A stretch of 64,000 bases of DNA from Candidatus Burkholderia humilis (GTDB lineage: Bacteria > Pseudomonadota > Gammaproteobacteria > Burkholderiales > Burkholderiaceae). Under the pieces are notes generated by a model that did no database searches, was not told the origin of the DNA, and saw only the letters and a list, made by a program, of their open reading frames with translations. The stretch spans positions 1 to 64,000 of the forward strand of contig LFMX01000017.1 in NCBI GenBank assembly GCA_001184405.1, given 5' to 3'. This document shows, piece by piece, positions 1-10,193 of the stretch (positions are counted from its first letter, which is position 1; every line of letters starts with the position of its first letter). The position numbers were made by a program, and so were the translations under genes.

Positions 1-3000
1 CGCCGACGAACTCTGCCGCGAAGGTCCCGGCGATGTGCTCGTCTTCCTGCCCGGCGAGCGCGAAATCCGCGACGCCGCCGAAGCGCTGCGCAAGCACCAT
101 CCGCCGCATACGGAAATTCTGCCGCTGTTCGCGCGTTTGAGCGCGCAGGAACAGGACGCGTGTTCAAGCCGTCGAACGCGCGGCGCATCGTGCTGGCGAC
201 GAACGTCGCGGAAACGTCGCTGACGGTGCCGGGCATTCGCTATGTGATCGATGCCGGCACCGCGCGCGTGAAGCGCTATTCGTATCGCAACAAGGTCGAG
301 CAGTTGCAGATCGAGCCGGTGTCGCAAGCGGCGGCGAATCAGCGTGCCGGCCGATGCGGCCGCGTAGCAGACGGCATCTGTATTCGCCTGTATGACGAAG
401 CGGATTTTCAGACGCGCCCACGCTTCACAGATCCGGAAATCCTGCGTTTGTCGCTCGCGGCGGTGATTTTGCGCATGAAGTCGCTGCATCTGACGGCGAT
501 CGAAACGTTTCCGTTTATCGAGTCGCCGCCGGGCCGCGCTATTGCCGACGGCTATCAATTGCTCAACGAACTCGGCGCCGTCGATGACGACAACGCGCTC
601 ACGCCGCTCGGCCGCGAGCTCGCGCGTCTGCCGCTCGATCCGCGCGTCTGCCGCACGATTCTCGCCGCGCGCGATCATCACGCGCTGACGGAGGTGCTGA
701 TCATCGCGTCGGCGCTGTCGGTGCAGGATCCTCGCGATCGGCCGATCGAGGCGCAGGATCAGGCGCATCGTCAGTTCGTGGACAAGCGTTCGGAATTCCT
801 GCAATGGACGCGCATCTGGAAGTGGTTCGAGGATGCCGTCGCGCATAAAAAATCGAACAAGCAACTCGCCGATGCGTGCCGCGCGAACTTTCTCTCGCAT
901 CTGCGTCTGCGCGAATGACGCGATGTGCATTCGCAATTGCTGACCGTCGTGCGCGAACACGGCTGGCGTCTGAATGAATCCGATGCCACCTTCGAGCTCT
1001 TGACCGGTTTGCTCGGCAATGTCGGCCTGAAAGCGGATGACGAGCCGCATTATCTCGGCGCGGGCGGCATCAAGTTCTTTTTGTGGCCGGATTCGGCGCT
1101 GCTGAAGAAAGCGGGGCGCTGGATCATGGCGGGCGAACTCCTCGAGACGAGTCGTCTGTCTGTACGCGCGCACAATCGCGAAAATCGCCGAAATGGCTGG
1201 AAACGGTGGGCGCGCATCTGCTGAAAAAGTCGCTGTCGGATGCGCATTGGGAGAAGAAGGCGGCGCAAGTCGTCGCCTATGAGCGCGCGACGCTGTACGG
1301 TCTCACCGTGTACGGACGTCGCCGCGTGAGCTTCGGCCAGCAAGACCCGAAATACGCGCGCGAGTTGTTCATTCGCGGCGCGCTCGTCGAAGGCGAATTC
1401 GAGACGCGTCTGCCGTTTTTCGCGCACAACCGCAAGCTGGTCGCGGATATCGAGCAACTGGAACACAAGTCGCGTCGCCAAGACGTTTTGGTCGATAACG
1501 AACTCATCTACGGTTTCTACGATTTGCTGATTCCCGACGGCATGTGGACCGGCGCGGCGTTCGAGCGCTGGTATCGCGACAAGCAGAAGAAAGCGGGCAA
1601 CGACCGCCTGCTGTTCCTGTCGCGCGACGACCTCATGCGCCACGAAGTCGCCGGCGTCACGACCGATCTGTTCCCGAAGCGCATGACGATGTCGGGCATC
1701 GAGATGTCGCTGACGTATCACTTCGAGCCGGGCGCGCCGCGCGATGGCGTCACGCTGCAAGTGCCGCTATACAGCCTGAATCAGATCGATGCGCGGCGCG
1801 TCGAATGGCTCGCGCCGGGCATGATCAAGGAAAAGACGTAGCTTCTGCTGAAGTCGCTGCCGCAGAAGTTGCGCCGTCATGTGGTGCCGCTGCTGGAATA
1901 CGCAGCCGGTTTCGCCGAGCATCACGCCGGGCCGAATTCGGCGCGGGAACACTGGTCGAATCGTTGATCGCGGATATTCGCGAACAGACGCAAATCGCCG
2001 TGAAAAGCGCGGATTTCAAGCTGGAAACGCTGCCGGCGCATTTGTTCATGAACTTCAAGATCATCGATGAGCACGGCCGTCAGCTTGCGATGGGCCGCAA
2101 TCTTGCGCAATTGCGCGCGGAACTCGGCGCGCAGGCGCAGCAGTTTCAGAAGTTGACCGCGACCGCCGCATTCGATGCGCTTTCCGGCGAATCGGACGCC
2201 GCGCCGCAAGCGCAGCAAAGCGGCGGCGAGGGCACCGCACTCTACGAAAACCTGACGACGTGGAATTTCGGCAAGCTGCTCGAGTTGCTGGAAATCCGCC
2301 GTCGCGGGCAAACGCTGTTAGGCTATCCGGCGCTGGTCGATCGCATCACGCATTGCGATGTCGAAGTGTTCGATTCGCCCGAGGAAGCGGCGCGCATCCA
2401 TCGCGCGGGTTTGCGGCGGCTGTTCGCACTTCAATTGCGCGAGCCGATCCGCTATCTGGAGAAGAACCTGCCCGGCCTGCGCGAAATGTCGATGCAGTTC
2501 ATGGCGCTCGGCACGGCGGACGAGTTACGCGATCAAATCGTCGATACGGCGCTGGATTGCGCCTGCCTGCAAGACCCGCTTCCCGACGATGACGCTAGTT
2601 TCCACGCCCGCCGCGACGCCGCGAAAGGGCGTCTGACGTTGCTCGCGAATGAAATCGCGCGTCTGGTCGGGACAATTCTCGCCGAATACGCCACGCTCGC
2701 GAAAAAACTCGCGCAGGCGAAGCCGTTCGCGCAGGCCTACGCGGACATGCAGTCGCAACTGAACGCGCTGATCGGCAAGCGCTTCGTCATCGACACGCCT
2801 TATGCGCAGCTCGCGCATTTTCCGCGTTATCTGAAGGCGATCGGTTTGCGCATCGACAAATTGAAGGCCGATTCTTCGCGCGATGCGCGGCTCGCGGAGT
2901 ATCGCTGGCTGCTCGAAGAATTGCGCGTGTCGCTGTTCGCGCAGGAATTGCGCACGCCGATGCCGGTATCGGTCAAACGCCTTCACAAAGTCTGGGAATC

Positions 3001-3013
3001 GATGCAACGCTGA
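1..3013 (+). pseudogene. hrpA: ATP-dependent RNA helicase HrpA, 5' end outside window, disrupted
   Basis: DEAH-box RNA helicase of the HrpA family; the motor start lies left of the window. Visible parts are the helicase C-terminal half ([20 protein letters not shown], then QRAGRCGR motif VI), the HA2/OB region and the HrpA-specific DUF3418 tail ending in KVWESMQR. The frame is broken repeatedly: a one-base loss near 155-165, an in-frame TGA at 916-918 where the family has Trp (REW then RD), a CTGT tandem duplication with a further indel at about 1150-1190, an in-frame TAG at 1839-1841 (KT-stop-LLLKSLPQ, Gln expected), and another shift near 1930. Recognition is firm; no full-length product can be made without correcting at least five lesions. 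Confidence 0.88.
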
Positions 3014-3137
3014 TCGCGTAAGAAAACGCGTATTTCTTGCGTCGATTCAAAGATTTACGGAAAAACAGCCGCCGCGTCAACGTGCGCGCGAACGCAAACG
3101 TTCTACAATGACGCTTGCCCTCCGAACCTCATTTTTC

Positions 3138-4151
3138 ATGCGCAATTATTTCCTGTCTCGCCGCGCGCGCGCGGTCGTTGCACGCGCCGCACTCACTGCG
3201 GGCGCGGCGCTCGTCGCCACAGCGGCATTCGCCAATAACGTCATCGTTTTGAATTCGGCTGAAGCCACGCTCAGCCTCATCGACGAAAATACGCGCCAGG
3301 TCATCGGCACCGTGCCCACGGGCAAGGAACCGCATCACCTGATGCCCACGCCCGATGCGTCGTCACTGATCGTCGCGAATTCGGTATCGAACAATCTCAT
3401 GTTCGTCGATCCGAAAACCGGCGCGTTCCAGCGCTGGGTGCAGGACATCGAAGATCCGTATCAGATCGGCTTTTCGCCGGACAAGAAGTGGTTCGTGTCT
3501 ACCGGGCTGCGTCTGGATCGCCTCGATATTTACAAATACGACGGCAAGAATCTGACCATTGCGAAGCGCCTGCCGCTCGCGAAAATGCCGAGCCACATCG
3601 CATTTACGAACGACGGTTCGACAGCGTTCATCTCGTTGCAGATCTCCGGCGAAATCGCCGCGATCGATCTGCCGACGCAAACCGTCAAATGGAAGATGAA
3701 AGTCGGCGAAGTGCCGGCGGGCGTGTGGATGACGCCGGGCGATAAATATTTGGTCGTCGGCATGACGGGCGCGGATTACGTCGCCGTGGTCGACTGGCGC
3801 AACCAGAAAATCGTGAAGACCATCAAGACGGGCAAGGGCGCGCACAATTTCCGCTCGATGGTCGACGGCAAGCACGTGCTGATTTCGAATCGGGTTGCGA
3901 ACACCATCAGCATCATCGATGAAGACGCGCTCACGAATGTCGGCGATATCACCGGTTTGCTGCCCGGACCGGACGACATGGAACTTTCGGCCGACAAGAA
4001 GTATCTGTGGGTTACGTTCCGCTTTGCTAAGCACGTCGGCGTGATCGATCTGGCCGATCGCAAGCTGATCCAGACGATCAAGGTCGGACGTTCGCCGCAC
4101 GGTATTTATTTCTTCAATCGCGCGCCCGTCACGGCGCCGAACGGAGCGTAA
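3138..4151 (+). CDS. YncE-like YVTN beta-propeller protein, secreted
   Basis: Intact protein of about 337 residues. The N-terminus (MRNYFLSRRARAVV followed by an Ala-rich hydrophobic stretch ending AAFA-NN) reads as a Sec signal peptide, so a periplasmic location is likely. The rest is a series of beta-propeller blades with repeated VANSVSN, IGFSPDKKW, LISNRVANTISIID and GRSPHGIYFF-type units typical of the YVTN/cytochrome-cd1-like family. The biochemical role is unknown; relatives bind ligands or partner proteins. An upstream in-frame ATG at 3108 would add ten residues before the signal peptide, and neither start has a clear Shine-Dalgarno. A hairpin follows the stop. Confidence 0.8.
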   Translation: MRNYFLSRRARAVVARAALTAGAALVATAAFANNVIVLNSAEATLSLIDENTRQVIGTVPTGKEPHHLMPTPDASSLIVANSVSNNLMFVDPKTGAFQRWVQDIEDPYQIGFSPDKKWFVSTGLRLDRLDIYKYDGKNLTIAKRLPLAKMPSHIAFTNDGSTAFISLQISGEIAAIDLPTQTVKWKMKVGEVPAGVWMTPGDKYLVVGMTGADYVAVVDWRNQKIVKTIKTGKGAHNFRSMVDGKHVLISNRVANTISIIDEDALTNVGDITGLLPGPDDMELSADKKYLWVTFRFAKHVGVIDLADRKLIQTIKVGRSPHGIYFFNRAPVTAPNGA

Positions 4152-4163
4152 ATCGAGTCGAAG

Positions 4164-4187
4164 CAGGGCGCGATCATGCGCCCTGTC
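4164..4187 (+). terminator. hairpin after YncE-like gene
   Basis: CAGGGCGC at 4164-4171 pairs perfectly with GCGCCCTG at 4178-4185 around a six-base loop, 13 bases after the stop codon. The following T tract is poor, so termination strength is uncertain. Confidence 0.4.
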
Positions 4188-4228
4188 TACGGATTAAGGC
4201 AGTACGTTTTCGCGTTACACGGAGCACC

Positions 4229-5227
4229 ATGTTTCATTCGATTCTCTCGTCGCTCGACAACTTTGTTTCCGCGTTGCAGACCCTGCTCTACGTGGACGTG
4301 GTCCAGCCGGTGCTGTTCAAGCTCGGCATGATGGATTACGACGAAGACACGTACGACGCGCTGTACTGGGTGATCGTCGGCGTGCTGGAAGTGCTCGCGA
4401 TGTACTGCGTGCTGCGTCCGCTCGAGGCGCTGCGTCCGGCGGAAGAGTGGAATAATCGCAAGGGCGTGCGGGTGGACGTGCTGTACACGTGGATCGTCAA
4501 GCTCGGCATTCTCAATCTGTTCTTCTTCACGTTCCAGCCGCTTTTCGATTCGCTGCAAAGCTGGCTGCGCGTGCAGGGCGTGGCGAATCTGGAAATCGAC
4601 AATCTGTGGCCGGGCGTGACCACTCAGCCGATCGTCACCTTCATCATCTATGTGCTCATTCTCGATCTGGCGGGCTACTGGTATCACCGGCTGGAACACC
4701 GGATCGGCATCTGGTGGGAATTGCATGCGGTGCATCATAGTCAGCAGAAAATGTCGCTTTGGTCCGATGACCGCAATCACCTGCTCGATGATGTCATGCA
4801 GGCCAGCTTTTTCGCCGCCATCGCGCTGGTGATCGGCGTGGAGCCGTCGCAATTCGTCGTGCTGGTGGCCATCACCAATCTCATGCAGAGCGTGCAGCAC
4901 GCGAATATCCGCCTGTATTACGGCTGGCTCGGCGAGCGCATCGTCGTGAGTCCGGCGTTTCATCGGCGGCATCATGCGGTCGGTTACGGGCACGAAGGCA
5001 CCACGTACGGCTGCAACTTCGGCGTGCTGTTCTCGTTCTGGGACATCATTTTCCGTTCGGCGTCGTTCGATCGCACCGTGGAGCCGACTGGCATCCGCGA
5101 TCAGCTCGGCGCGCCGGTGCATTACGGCGATGGCTTCATCGAGCAACACTGGCTTGCGTTCAAGCGCATCGGCGCGCGGCTGACATCGCATCGCGCCACG
5201 TCCGACAACGGCGCGGCGGCCGTCTGA
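4229..5227 (+). CDS. sterol desaturase / fatty acid hydroxylase family membrane protein
   Basis: Intact 332-residue integral membrane di-iron oxygenase of the fatty-acid-hydroxylase superfamily. Several hydrophobic segments (about residues 45-70, 85-110, 135-155, 190-220) alternate with the His boxes expected to bind two irons: HRLEH, HAVHH, and HRRHH near residue 245, plus additional His in the loop after the second box. The substrate is unknown; bacterial relatives hydroxylate or desaturate lipids, sterols or carotenoids. The start is supported by GGAG seven bases upstream. It is bracketed by hairpins, so it is probably transcribed alone. Confidence 0.88.
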   Translation: MFHSILSSLDNFVSALQTLLYVDVVQPVLFKLGMMDYDEDTYDALYWVIVGVLEVLAMYCVLRPLEALRPAEEWNNRKGVRVDVLYTWIVKLGILNLFFFTFQPLFDSLQSWLRVQGVANLEIDNLWPGVTTQPIVTFIIYVLILDLAGYWYHRLEHRIGIWWELHAVHHSQQKMSLWSDDRNHLLDDVMQASFFAAIALVIGVEPSQFVVLVAITNLMQSVQHANIRLYYGWLGERIVVSPAFHRRHHAVGYGHEGTTYGCNFGVLFSFWDIIFRSASFDRTVEPTGIRDQLGAPVHYGDGFIEQHWLAFKRIGARLTSHRATSDNGAAAV

Positions 5228-5236
5228 CTGTCGTTT

Positions 5237-5264
5237 CCAGCGCCCGTTCGCGGCGCTGGTTTAT
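5237..5264 (+). terminator. rho-independent terminator after sterol desaturase gene
   Basis: CCAGCGCC at 5237-5244 and GGCGCTGG at 5252-5259 form an eight-pair stem with a seven-base loop followed by TTTAT, just after the desaturase stop. Confidence 0.5.
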
Positions 5265-5299
5265 CCTGTCGTTCTCATCTTCTTTTCGTCGAATCACGC

Positions 5300-6160
5300 A
5301 TGAGTGATCTGCTGCGTTCGTTCGTGCGCGCGCTTGCGAACGTCTTTCATCCGCGCATGCTCTGGCTGACCTTCACGCCGTTCGCGGCGACGGCCATCTT
5401 CTGGGGCGCCATTCTCTGGTTTTTCTGGCAGACGCTCACGGGCGCAGCCAATGGCTGGCTCGAAGGCTGGGCGCTCACTTCAGCGCGGTGTATCGCCTGT
5501 TCGATGCAGTCGGTTTTTTGTCGCTGCATGCGGTGATTGCGCCGTTTCTGGTCGTCATCATGGCGATACCGCTGATCGTCGTGACCGTGCTGTTGCTGAT
5601 CGCCACCATTTCGATGCCCGGCGTCGTCAAGCTGCTCACGCGTCAGCCGCGCGGCCATTACGCGTCGCTGGAAGCGCGGCATGGCGGGTCGTGGTACGGC
5701 AGTCTCGGGCATTCGGTGATCACGACCATCGTGTGTCTCGTGCTGCTGGTCGTCACGTTGCCGCTGTGGCTCATTCCGCCGTTTTTCGCGCTGATTCCGC
5801 CGCTTTTGTGGGGCTGGGCTCACGTATCGCGTGATGACTTACGATGCGCTCGCCATGCACACGAGCGTCGAAGAACGGCGCGCGATCGTACGCGATTCGC
5901 GCTGGCATCTGTTCGCGATCGGTATCGTGAGCGGACTTTTAAGCTCCGTTCCGACGATGCTCTGGGCGTGGTCCGTCTGGCTTTTGCCGCTCTTTCCGGT
6001 CGTCGCGGCCGTGACGATCTGGGCGTATGCGTTCATCCTCGTGTTTTCGGCGCTGTGGTTCGCGCATTACTGTCTGCACGCGCTCGAACGATTGCGCGCG
6101 ACCGAGCCGCAATTTGCTGCGATCACGGTCGAATCTCGCGAAGTATCAATCAAGCAATAA
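5300..6160 (+). pseudogene. EI24-domain (CysZ-like) inner membrane protein, frameshifted
   Basis: The pieces line up as one polytopic membrane protein of about 285 residues of the EI24/CysZ-like family: MSDLLRSFVRALANVFHPRM start, membrane segments at TPFAATAIFWGAILWFFW, VIAPFLVVIMAIPLIVVTVL, and VCLVLLVVTLPLWLIPPFF, the VMTYDALAMHTS motif, then two further helices and the tail REVSIKQ. The reading frame changes near 5480 and again near 5826, so no single frame covers it. The family has been linked to sulfate transport only for true CysZ; here the function is unassigned. The stop lies ten bases upstream of the next gene, suggesting co-transcription. Confidence 0.75.
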
Positions 6161-6170
6161 GAGGCGATTC

Positions 6171-6990
6171 ATGGGCATTGGCGTCATCATCATCGGCGAC
6201 GATATTTTGTCGGGCCGCCGCACGGATAAGCATCTGCCGAAGATCATCGAACTGTTGGACGCACGCGGGCTCGCGCTCGACTGGGCCGAATATGTCGGCG
6301 ATGATCCCGCGCGCATTACCGCGACGCTCGCGCGCACATTCGCATCGGGCGATATCGTGTTTTCGACTGGCGGCATCGGCGCGACGCCGGACGATCACAC
6401 GCGGCAATGCGCGGCGAAGGCGCTCGGCGTGCCGCTGGAATTGCATCCCGAAGCGGCCGAACTCATCCGCGCGCGCATCCGCGATACTGCCGCGCAGGCG
6501 GGCAATCAGGCGGTGGATCTGGAATCGCCGGAGAATTTGCATCGGCTGAATATGGGCACATTTCCCGAGGGCGCGCGCATCATTCCGAACAGCTACAATA
6601 AGATTCCCGGTTTCTCGTTCAACGATCACCATTTCGTGCCCGGCTTTCCGGTCATGGCCTGGCCGATGATCGAATGGGTGCTCGACAATCACTATGCGCA
6701 TCTGCATCACGCGACGCCGCATGTCGAGCGTTCGCTGCTCGTGTTCGGATTGCCGGAGTCGCGGATTACGCCGCTGATGGTGAGCATCGAGCGCGATTTC
6801 GAAGGCGTGCGCGCGTTCAGTCTGCCCGAGCGTCGGCGATCCGGCGCGCGGGCGCTGTACGCGCGCTCGCATATCGATCTGGGCGTGAATGGCGATCCCG
6901 AAAAGGCCGATGCCGCTTCAGGTGCTGCACGACGGCGTGCTGGCGCTGGGCGGCGAAGTGGTGGAAGTACCGCGGGAGGATGCGCAGTGA
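6171..6990 (+). pseudogene. molybdopterin-binding (CinA/MoaB-type) domain protein, 3' frameshift
   Basis: The intact first 220 codons encode a MoCF/CinA-N-type domain: GVIIIGDDILSGRRTDKH at the N-terminus, STGGIGATPDDHT as the cofactor-binding loop, and MGTFPEGARIIPN. After FSLPE near 6828 the frame is lost; the expected ending (ARSHIDLGV, then VLHDGVLALGGEVVEVPRE) is split between other frames and reaches a TGA at 6988-6990. Homologues in Burkholderia are standalone competence/damage-inducible-type proteins of unknown reaction. The TGA overlaps the GTG of the following cutC, so translational coupling is likely. Confidence 0.72.
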
Positions 6991-7575
6991 CTTTGCTCGA
7001 AGTGATTGCGACGACGGTTGCCGATGCGCGCGCGGCCGAAGACGGCGGTGCGAACCGGCTGAAACTCATCACGGCGATGGGCGAGGGCGCACTGACGCCG
7101 AGTATGGGACTGATCGAATCCGTCGTCGATGCGGTGACGATTCCGGTGAACGTGATCGTGCGGCCGCACAGCCGTTCCTTCGTCTATGACGCCGATGATT
7201 ATGCCGTCATGCTGCGCGAATGCGATTGTCATCGGCATGTTGAATGCGAATGGCGAGGTGGATGAGGAAGGGCTGAAGCGCGTGATCGATGCGGCGGATG
7301 GCAAGCAGATCACGTTTCATCGTGCGTTCGATGAGGCGCGTGATGTGTTCGCGGCGTTCGAGGTGTTGTCGCGCTTCGATGCGGTGACGAATGTGCTGAC
7401 GTCGGACGGGAAGCCTTCGGCTCTGGAGGCTGAGCCGATCATCGCGCGGCTGGTGGAGCAATCGAAGGGCGCGCGCTGCACGGTGCTCGCGGGCGCCGGA
7501 CTCACGGTCGATGCGGTTCAGGGGTTCGTTGCATCGACGAAGGTGAGCGCGGTGCACTTCGGGTCGGGCTTGTGA
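6987..7575 (+). pseudogene. cutC: CutC-family protein (copper homeostasis name), frameshifted
   Basis: CutC TIM-barrel protein starting with GTG overlapping the previous stop. Recognisable parts are LLEVIATTVADARAAEDGGA, RLKLITAMGEGALTPS, VNVIVRPHSRSFVYDADDY, then AIVIGMLNANGEVDEE, QITFHRAFDEARD and VSAVHFGSGL. Between VMLRE and NAIVIGML about ten codons appear to be missing with loss of frame near 7212. A TGA at 7573-7575 falls where the family continues; in-frame sequence VDGKGLVPVDEARVRRVRML after it looks like the true C-terminus to about 7650. The copper role of bacterial CutC is disputed in the literature. Confidence 0.75.
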
Positions 7576-7615
7576 GTCGATGGCAAAGGGCTCGTACCGG
7601 TCGATGAAGCACGCG

Positions 7616-7777
7616 TCAGGCGCGTGCGGATGTTGCTGACGCTCCAGCAATCTGACGACCATGCCCGGCTGCTTCGAAAGCCGCGCGACGATCCTCGTGG
7701 TCCTTCAGCCGCATTATTCGAAGCTCGATCGCGAATTCCTCATCGCTCAAACCCGCGTCTCGGCCGATGTTCGCCAT
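7616..7777 (-). CDS. possible small protein of unknown function
   Basis: A 53-codon frame reads MANIGRDAGLSDEEFAIELR then a charged, probably helical stretch. It overlaps the 3' end of cutC on the opposite strand and has no clear ribosome binding site. It is listed because the composition is protein-like rather than arginine-rich shadow sequence; it could equally be fortuitous. Confidence 0.2.
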   Translation of the reverse strand: MANIGRDAGLSDEEFAIELRIMRLKDHEDRRAAFEAAGHGRQIAGASATSARA

Positions 7778-7804
7778 AACCGAAGCTAGCTTCGCGCGAA
7801 ACCC

Positions 7805-8269
7805 TCAAGCCCCCATCCAGGGCAACCCACGGAAACACCATCCCGACACCGTTTTCCGATGCCCTTGCCCATCCTTATCCCCTTCGAAGCCTTCCAGCAG
7901 GTCGTACGCCTTCGCGAACCCTTCCTTTTGCGCGGCCACGGCCGCGAGCTTCGAGCGCGCGGCGCTGCGGCACAGGAAAAGAAGCGTCGTTTCCGGGGTG
8001 GCGACCTGTCGCAATTGTTCGATAAACTCGGCGTTCGGTACGGAACCAGGATAGCGGATCCACTCGATGTGTGCGTACTGCGCGCCATCGATTGCCGGGC
8101 GGCCAACCCAGTCGAGCTCGGCGCGTGTGCGCACGTCGACGAGGCGAACGTTCGGATCGAGTTGCAGCAGTTCGAAGACTTCCGCAGGCGAGAAGGCACC
8201 CGCGTAGATCAGATGGTTTTCGGCGGCGCGGTTCGCGGCCTGGCTGTACAGCTGTTCGAGCGTGCTCAT
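7805..8269 (-). CDS. single-domain rhodanese-like sulfurtransferase
   Basis: Intact 154-residue protein with one rhodanese domain: VRLVDVRTRAELDWVG near residue 40 and the active-site loop FLCRSAARS near residue 100, where Cys would carry the persulfide. It has no signal peptide, so it should be cytoplasmic. The physiological acceptor is unknown. The gene is divergent from glnA, and the control region between them carries NtrC-like sites assigned to glnA. Confidence 0.85.
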   Translation of the reverse strand: MSTLEQLYSQAANRAAENHLIYAGAFSPAEVFELLQLDPNVRLVDVRTRAELDWVGRPAIDGAQYAHIEWIRYPGSVPNAEFIEQLRQVATPETTLLFLCRSAARSKLAAVAAQKEGFAKAYDLLEGFEGDKDGQGHRKTVSGWCFRGLPWMGA

Positions 8270-8357
8270 GGCGATTCATCTGCGGTCGTGGGCATTCATT
8301 CTAGCGTGGCGCTGAGCGTGGACGTCGATGCATCGATTCGGTGCAGAATAAGTGCGA

Positions 8358-8415
8358 TGCACGAAGTCGGTGCGTCTGACTGAGCTAACTCTTTGGCACG
8401 CACCAAATCAGTGCC
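8358..8415 (+). promoter_or_regulatory. pair of NtrC-like binding sites upstream of glnA
   Basis: TGCAC-N6-GGTGCG at 8358-8374 matches the NtrC dyad TGCAC-N6-GGTGCA at all but one position. A second weaker copy, CGCAC-N6-AGTGCC, lies at 8399-8415. The dyad centres are 41 bases apart, about four helical turns, and sit 110-165 bases upstream of the sigma54-like promoter, the usual place for enhancer sites. The identification is by motif only. Confidence 0.6.
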
Positions 8416-8511
8416 AATCAATGAAGCGCCAGCCAAACCGGCGCAAAGCAGAAACGAAGTCGATTCATCAAAACGTGCGCTGCTTCAAGCGCTTAGGGCA
8501 AAGTTTGTCCG

Positions 8512-8529
8512 CTTAGCACGTAATTTGCT
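8512..8529 (+). promoter_or_regulatory. sigma54-like promoter of glnA
   Basis: TTAGCACG-TAAT-TTGCT has the -12 GC and exactly ten bases between the -24 and -12 dinucleotides, as in TTGGCACG-N4-TTGCT. The -24 GG is AG here (8515-8516), a one-base departure from consensus. It lies about 85 bases upstream of the glnA start, with NtrC-like sites upstream, so nitrogen-regulated transcription is inferred. Confidence 0.55.
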
Positions 8530-8614
8530 TTTTAGTCCTCGATTGGTAATGTAGTCCCGAATTGGTCGAGGCGGCGAAGAAGTTCGCCGACTTTTGTTAA
8601 TCAGGAGATAGGTA

Positions 8615-10030
8615 ATGAGTAAATCCGTGGCCGACGTCATGCAACTCGTCAAGGACGAGGACGTCAAGTTCGTCGACTTCCGCTTCACGGACACGCGCGG
8701 CAAAGAGCAGCACGTCTCCGTGCCGGTTTCGGCATTCGACGAAGACAAATTTGAAAGCGGCCACGCTTTCGACGGCTCGTCCATCGCCGGCTGGAAGGGC
8801 ATCGAAGCGTCGGACATGCTGCTCGTGCCGGACGCGAACACCGCCTTCATCGACCCGTTTTTCGAAGAATCGACGCTGGTTCTGTCCTGCGACGTGGTCG
8901 AACCGGCCGACGGCAAGGGCTACGAGCGCGATCCGCGATCGCTTGCCAAGCGCGCTGAAGCCTATCTCAAGAGCTCGGGCCTGGGCGATACCGCCTTCTT
9001 CGGTCCGGAACCGGAATTCTTCATTTTCGATTCGGTCCAGTGGAACACGGACCAGTCGGGCACGTTCGTGAAGATCGGCTCGGAAGAAGCGCCGTGGTCG
9101 TCGGCGAAGGAATTCGAAGGCGGCAACACGGGTCATCGTCCGTGCACGAAGGGCGGCTACTTCCCGGTCGCACCGGTCGATATGTTCCAGGACATCCGTT
9201 CGGAAATGTGTCTGCTGCTCGAACAGATCGGCATTCCGGTCGAAGTGCACCACCACGAAGTGGCAGGCCAGGGCCAGAACGAAATCGGCACGAAGTTCTC
9301 GACGCTGGTGCAGCGCGCGGACTGGCTGCAGCAGATGAAGTACATCATCCATAACGTGGCGCACACGTATGGCAAGACGGCGACCTTCATGCCGAAGCCG
9401 ATCGTCGGCGACAACGGTTCGGGCATGCACGTTCACCAGTCGATCTGGAAGGACGGTCAGAACCTGTTCGCGGGCAACGGCTACGCCGGTCTGTCGGAAT
9501 TCGCGCTGTTCTATATCGGCGGGATCATCAAGCATGCGCGCGCGCTGAACGCGATCACGAACCCGGGTACGAACTCGTACAAGCGTCTCGTGCCGCACTT
9601 CGAAGCGCCGGTGAAGCTGGCTTACTCGGCTCGCAACCGTTCGGCATCGATCCGTATTCCGCACGTGAGCAATCCGAAGGGCCGTCGTATCGAAACGCGT
9701 TTCCCGGATCCGTTGGCGAACCCCTACCTGTGCTTCTCCGCGCTGATGATGGCGGGTCTCGACGGCGTGCAGAACAAGATTCATCCGGGCGAAGCCGCGG
9801 ACAAGAATCTGTACGATCTGCCGCCGGAAGAAGACAAGAAGATCCCGACCGTGTGCGCGGGCCTCGACCAGGCGCTCGACGCGCTCGACGCGGATTGCGA
9901 GTTCCTGACGCGCGGCAGCGTGTTCACGGATTCGATGCTTGACGCTTACATCGAACTGAAGACGCAAGAACTGCAGCGTTATCGTCAGTCAGTGCATCCG
10001 ATCGAGTTCGAAATGTACTACTCGCTGTAA
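8615..10030 (+). CDS. glnA: glutamine synthetase type I
   Basis: Intact 471-residue enzyme that makes glutamine from glutamate, ammonia and ATP in the cytoplasm. The beta-grasp N-terminal domain is followed by the catalytic barrel: [10 protein letters not shown] near residue 130, [14 protein letters not shown] near 210, and [12 protein letters not shown] near 265. NLYDLPPEE near residue 395 carries the Tyr that is adenylylated in GSI-beta enzymes, so GlnE control is expected. CAGGAGATAGGTA precedes the ATG. It heads the glnA-ntrB-ntrC block and has its own terminator, and the upstream region carries NtrC-like and sigma54-like elements. One of the best preserved genes in the window. Confidence 0.98.
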   Translation: MSKSVADVMQLVKDEDVKFVDFRFTDTRGKEQHVSVPVSAFDEDKFESGHAFDGSSIAGWKGIEASDMLLVPDANTAFIDPFFEESTLVLSCDVVEPADGKGYERDPRSLAKRAEAYLKSSGLGDTAFFGPEPEFFIFDSVQWNTDQSGTFVKIGSEEAPWSSAKEFEGGNTGHRPCTKGGYFPVAPVDMFQDIRSEMCLLLEQIGIPVEVHHHEVAGQGQNEIGTKFSTLVQRADWLQQMKYIIHNVAHTYGKTATFMPKPIVGDNGSGMHVHQSIWKDGQNLFAGNGYAGLSEFALFYIGGIIKHARALNAITNPGTNSYKRLVPHFEAPVKLAYSARNRSASIRIPHVSNPKGRRIETRFPDPLANPYLCFSALMMAGLDGVQNKIHPGEAADKNLYDLPPEEDKKIPTVCAGLDQALDALDADCEFLTRGSVFTDSMLDAYIELKTQELQRYRQSVHPIEFEMYYSL

Positions 10031-10104
10031 AGCAGCATGACCGGAGCGCGTGGCGTTGATCTTGGTTCGATGAAGCGCGCACCGGTTGCTTCGCGGTAAG
10101 GGAA

Positions 10105-10131
10105 AAGGGACGGCACGCCGTCCCTTTTTTA
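10105..10131 (+). terminator. rho-independent terminator after glnA
   Basis: AAGGGACGGC at 10105-10114 pairs with GCCGTCCCTT at 10117-10126 around two bases, followed by TTTT. It separates glnA from ntrB, allowing a strong glnA transcript with limited read-through. Confidence 0.85.
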
Positions 10132-10193
10132 ATCGCCGCGGTTCATGGATCGACAAGAAGATCGGTGATACGAACGACCTCATTCATTGCACG

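Noticed and set aside
3363..4100. Long open frame antisense to the YncE-like gene
   Set aside because: Composition is His/Arg/Asp-rich shadow sequence of a GC-rich gene, with no recognisable domain or start signal.
4187..5191. 334-codon open frame antisense to the sterol desaturase
   Set aside because: It mirrors a well-supported membrane enzyme and is extremely His/Arg/Glu-rich, as expected for a codon-bias shadow.
8597..9967. 456-codon open frame antisense to glnA
   Set aside because: glnA is certain; the antisense frame lacks motifs and a ribosome binding site.
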